Assembly (NCBI GenBank): GCA_026225435.1
Contig: JAMFST010000958.1
Location: 1-17,136, forward strand
Direction: 5' to 3'
Origin: Labilithrix luteola
GTDB lineage: Bacteria; Myxococcota_A; Polyangia; Polyangiales; Polyangiaceae
Length of the DNA: 17,136 bases
The notes below the pieces were generated by a model. The model had not been told where the DNA came from. It ran no database searches and saw only the letters and a list, made by a program, of their open reading frames with translations. Positions within the stretch are counted from its first letter, which is position 1, and each line of letters starts with the position of its first letter. Shown in pieces: positions 14,410 to 17,136 of this stretch. The position numbers and the translations under genes were made by a program.

Positions 14410-15732
14410 ATGGACTGCAAGACCTTCGACGACCATCTCCTCGACGAGCTCTACGGTGAGCTCGACGAGGTGACCAGTGCGGCCATGGCCAAGCACGCGG
14501 AGAGCTGCAGCTCGTCTCCGTCGTGCGGGTCCAAGCTCGCCGGTCTGCGGTCGACGCGCGAGGCGGTGCACGAGGTGGGGATGCCCTACGTCGACCCGCC
14601 GGACGATCTCGAGGACCGCATCCTCGCGGCGACCCGCGATGCGCGCCCGGTGATCCCGCTGCGGCGCAAGATGGGCGGCGCGGTCAGCTGGGCCGGCGCC
14701 TGGGCGATGCGCCCGCAGACGGCGATGGCGGCGGTGTTCCTGCTGATGATCGGCTCGAGCCTCGCGCTCTTCCGCACGCATCGCTCGAGGATGGAGAGCA
14801 AGGCGGTCGCGGTGAGCGAGCTGGGGACGCCGGAGCCGTCGCCGGCGGGGCAAGCCGCGGACAACGCGCCGGCAGCTTCCGCCGCTACGCCTGCAGCGGC
14901 CGCCCCGGTGGCCGCGGCGACGCCGGCGCCGATGCCAGCGGTCCCCATGGCGACGGCGGGATCGATCGGATCGCTCGACGAGTCGAACGCGCTGCGCGGC
15001 GCAACGAAGGACGATTCGTCGCTCGTCGGACGGCTCGGCAACGGCTCCTCGGCGTCGGGATACGCCGCCAACGGATACGGCAAGCCGAGCCTGAAGTCGG
15101 CCCCCTCCCCCGATCCCGAGGCGCACGACAGCCCCTACGATCCCAACGCCGACCGCAAGACGGCCGTGGCGTCGCGCTCGGCGGCAGCGCCGAGCAAGCA
15201 GCTGCGCCAGGCAGACCTCTCCGACGCCCTCGGCGGTGGATCGGCCGACGCGCCGGCGGACAAGGGGGCGGCGATGCCCGGTTCGCCCCCCAACGGCGCC
15301 TCCGCGGCCACGCAAGCGGCCAGCTCCGACGACGCGTTCACCCGCGGTCAGCAGGCGTACAGCGCGCGGCGGTTCGACGAGGCGCGCGACGACTTCGACG
15401 CAGCGGCGAGCGGCAACGTGGCCGCCGCGCTGTGGGCCGCCCGCAGCGTGCGCGACGGAAATGGCTGCGCGGGCGCCGTCTCGCGCTTCGACGACGTGGT
15501 CAACCGCGCCCCCTCTTCTGCGGTCGGCTTCGACGCCCGGCTCGAGGGGGGTCGCTGCTACCGCGCCCTCGGCCAGACCGACACCGCCCGCGCGCGGCTG
15601 GTCCCTCTCCTCACGGTGCCGAGCCACTCCAAGCGCGCGCAGGCCGAGCTGGCCGCGATCGCGCCTCCCCCCGCGGCGGCTCCGCCCCCGGCCGCGAAGC
15701 GAGCGGCTCCGGGCAACACCAGTGACCGCTGA
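14410..15732 (+). CDS. Membrane-anchored zinc-finger anti-sigma-like protein with periplasmic TPR-like domain
   Basis: This 440-aa protein starts with a zinc-finger anti-sigma-type domain (residues 1-75: MDCKTFDDHLLDELYGELDE, then His29, Cys33, Cys39, with Cys3 as a possible fourth ligand). The His-x3-Cys-x5-Cys spacing differs from the usual His-x3-Cys-x2-Cys. Residues ~103-121 are one transmembrane helix flanked by Arg residues. Residues 135-305 are a low-complexity Ala/Pro/Ser linker. Residues 308-412 resemble TPR or Sel1-like helices (AFTRGQQAYSARRFDEARDD, LEGGRCYRALGQTDTARARL), followed by a Pro/Ala tail. The N-terminus would hold the sigma factor in the cytoplasm while the periplasmic part senses or binds something. 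No clear ribosome site precedes the ATG, and no earlier start is evident. Position right after the sigma gene supports the pairing. Confidence 0.85.
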   Translation: MDCKTFDDHLLDELYGELDEVTSAAMAKHAESCSSSPSCGSKLAGLRSTREAVHEVGMPYVDPPDDLEDRILAATRDARPVIPLRRKMGGAVSWAGAWAMRPQTAMAAVFLLMIGSSLALFRTHRSRMESKAVAVSELGTPEPSPAGQAADNAPAASAATPAAAAPVAAATPAPMPAVPMATAGSIGSLDESNALRGATKDDSSLVGRLGNGSSASGYAANGYGKPSLKSAPSPDPEAHDSPYDPNADRKTAVASRSAAAPSKQLRQADLSDALGGGSADAPADKGAAMPGSPPNGASAATQAASSDDAFTRGQQAYSARRFDEARDDFDAAASGNVAAALWAARSVRDGNGCAGAVSRFDDVVNRAPSSAVGFDARLEGGRCYRALGQTDTARARLVPLLTVPSHSKRAQAELAAIAPPPAAAPPPAAKRAAPGNTSDR

Positions 15733-16387
15733 GGTCGACGTCGTCGACGCGTGGTGCGCGCTCGACGAGGAGGAGGCGCTGGGGGAGCGTGACCTCGCGG
15801 CCATCGCCGCGAGCCGGCCGCTGCGCGCACTGGTGATCGCCCGGGTGGCCACCGGAGATCTCCATCCGGACCTCGGGCACGCCTGCCTGCGAATGGGGCG
15901 GCTGTTCGCCAGCTCCGGCGCCTCTCCGTCGCTCGCCACCGGGACGCTCGATCACCTGCGGCGCACCTTGCGCGCGGACGCCGACGCCCCCTGGATGGCG
16001 CCGGCGAGAGGTGCGCTGGCCGAAGGCTACCTCATCGCAAACCTCGAGCGAGCCCGGGACGAGGCGCTCGCCGGGTGGGACTTTCCCGGATGCGCGGCGC
16101 GGCTGGACGAGCGCACCGTGGCCGTCGCCTGCGGTCGCAACGACGATGGCGATCCCCTGCTCGCCTGGGCGGACCGGACCGCGTCGGCGCTGCTCCGCGC
16201 TGGCTACCGGGCGGCGTACCTCGGCGGGCAGGAGCGCGCCGTCGAGGCGCTCCGTCGATCGCTCGCCCTCGCGGGGATCGAGGTTCAGGCGCCCCCGGGA
16301 CCCGGCGGATCAGGGGAGCGCCCGCGCGACGGCGGAGAGTCGCCTCGCCGCTTCGGGCTGTCCTGGCTCCGTTCACGACGAAGCTGA
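15722..16387 (+). CDS. Conserved-looking protein of unknown function after the anti-sigma gene
   Basis: This 221-aa protein belongs to no family I recognise. It has no signal peptide and no transmembrane helix, so it is probably cytoplasmic. Residues 1-115 are acidic and helical (AWCALDEEEALGERDLAAIA, RALVIARVATGDLHPDLGHA). Residues 116-190 contain GWDFPGCAARLDERTVAVAC and a helical end (AYLGGQERAVEALRRSLALA). Residues 190-221 are a Gly/Pro/Arg-rich tail ending in basic residues. The only suitable start is GTG at 15722, which overlaps the anti-sigma gene by 11 bp. The ribosome site is weak, so translational coupling is likely. The frame is open further upstream, but that part lies inside the anti-sigma gene and is a shadow. 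Co-transcription with the sigma/anti-sigma pair suggests a regulatory or effector role, which is inference only. Confidence 0.7.
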   Translation: MTAEVDVVDAWCALDEEEALGERDLAAIAASRPLRALVIARVATGDLHPDLGHACLRMGRLFASSGASPSLATGTLDHLRRTLRADADAPWMAPARGALAEGYLIANLERARDEALAGWDFPGCAARLDERTVAVACGRNDDGDPLLAWADRTASALLRAGYRAAYLGGQERAVEALRRSLALAGIEVQAPPGPGGSGERPRDGGESPRRFGLSWLRSRRS

Positions 16388-16389
16388 CC

Positions 16390-17136
16390 ATGTCGCGTGG
16401 TATGCATCGGCAGATGTCTCCGGCTGGATGTCGCTCGACCGCCCGGCTGGCCGCGGTGATCGCCGTGGTCAGCGGCGGCGCGCTGGTCGCCTGCGAGGGC
16501 GGCAACGCCGGGCACGGCGTGCAGATCGCGGCCGCCCCCTCGCTCGTGGCGCCGCTCTCGGTGCTCGACGACGCGCAGACCGTCTCGGTGTTCGTCTTCC
16601 CCGACACCGACGGCGCCGCGTGCGACGCGAGCACCGGCCTGGCCACGGTCTCGGGGGCGCGGCTCGATCTGTCGACGGCCACCGAGCAGACCGACCTCAC
16701 CACCGCCGGCTGCACCGTCTCGGGTGCGCGCTACTGCGGCAACATCAAGCTCCCCTCCGACAACGCGGCGCACATCTTCCAGGTGGTGGCCTACGGCGCG
16801 GGGAACACCGAGCTGGGAGACGGCTGCGCCACCGCGACGATCAGCGGTGCCACGGTGACCTTGCCGGTCATCTCGATGGTGCGCTTCCTCACCCCGTCGG
16901 TGTGCGGGGACAAGATGATCGGCGCCACCGAGCAGTGCGAGCCGTCGCTGGCGAGCGACTCGGCCATCTGCGACGGCAGCTGCCACAGCGTGGAGACCTT
17001 CCTCTCGACCGGCCTCGACACCGACGGCCAGACGATGACCACCGACACGACGAACAAGAGCGACCCGTTCCTCCTGTGGCCGCAAGCGTCGAACCAGTCG
17101 GGGCACCTGCTGGCGCTCTTCACGGATTACCCCACC
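16390..17136 (+). CDS. Surface lipoprotein with myxobacterial Cys-rich repeat, 3' end outside window (partial)
   Basis: The first 249 codons are visible and the frame is open to the right edge. The N-terminus is basic (MSRGMHRQ), followed by a hydrophobic stretch and lipobox Leu-Val-Ala-Cys with Cys35, so it is a lipoprotein. Residues 50-170 are beta-rich with several Cys residues. Residues ~178-208 (VCGDKMIGATEQCEPS, then ICDGSCHSVE) match the pattern of DUF4215/Myxococcus cysteine-rich repeats (CGDG.. EQCD.. C..C). A Thr/Asp-rich segment and PFLLWPQASNQSGHLLALF follow, possibly the first unit of a repeat domain. The ATG at 16390 lies 2 bp after the previous stop; later ATGs (16402, 16414) are alternatives. 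The Cys-rich pattern is typical of large myxobacterial exported proteins. Its role is unknown, and it may be co-transcribed with the sigma operon. Confidence 0.8.
   Translation, partial: MSRGMHRQMSPAGCRSTARLAAVIAVVSGGALVACEGGNAGHGVQIAAAPSLVAPLSVLDDAQTVSVFVFPDTDGAACDASTGLATVSGARLDLSTATEQTDLTTAGCTVSGARYCGNIKLPSDNAAHIFQVVAYGAGNTELGDGCATATISGATVTLPVISMVRFLTPSVCGDKMIGATEQCEPSLASDSAICDGSCHSVETFLSTGLDTDGQTMTTDTTNKSDPFLLWPQASNQSGHLLALFTDYPT

Noticed and set aside
14362..15939. 525-codon minus-strand open frame
   Set aside because: Antisense shadow of the anti-sigma gene; Arg-rich and low complexity.

Overview
The window is high-GC DNA with strongly G/C-biased third codon positions. The protein families point to a myxobacterium (Myxococcota), possibly of the Polyangiales; the order is a guess. 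The clues are a protein with the AgmX/PglI-type C-terminal domain, large periplasmic TPR proteins, a myxobacterial Cys-rich (DUF4215-like) lipoprotein, and a -10 element of the TAGACT type. I see no RNA genes, CRISPR arrays, insertion sequences or phage genes.

Left block (1-13286, all minus strand): nine genes read leftward from one start near 13.3 kb. In transcription order they are: a secreted coiled-coil plus beta-domain protein; an 802-aa TPR/coiled-coil protein; a 1464-aa TPR protein; a 464-aa TPR lipoprotein; a 91-aa secreted protein; a ~185-aa inner-membrane protein whose topology resembles a divergent TolQ/ExbB subunit; a 470-aa FHA-like/TM/AgmX-PglI-tail protein; a 208-aa secreted helical protein; and an outer-membrane beta-barrel-like protein cut by the left edge. 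The run TPR, TPR lipoprotein, small periplasmic protein, FHA/TonB-like protein, OM protein matches the gltD-E-F-G-H order of the Myxococcus xanthus gliding-motility complex and its sporulation paralogue nfs, as I recall it. The products would span inner membrane, periplasm and outer membrane as one envelope-crossing assembly. Three junctions use 4-base start/stop overlaps (ATGA, GTGA, GTGA) and a fourth leaves 2 bp, which implies an operon with coupled translation. The last four junctions are longer, and one of them (3756-3891) carries five hairpins.

Control region (13287-13566): a compact divergent intergenic stretch. It holds a candidate leftward promoter for the glt-like block, and a candidate rightward promoter whose hexamers lie inside an inverted repeat.

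Right block (13567-17136, all plus strand): an ECF-type sigma factor; a membrane-anchored zinc-finger anti-sigma-like protein with a periplasmic TPR-like end; a 221-aa protein of unknown function overlapping it by 11 bp; and, 2 bp further on, a surface lipoprotein cut by the right edge. The sigma/anti-sigma pair would carry a signal across the inner membrane. Its head-to-head position with the glt-like operon makes cross-regulation plausible, but nothing in the sequence proves it.
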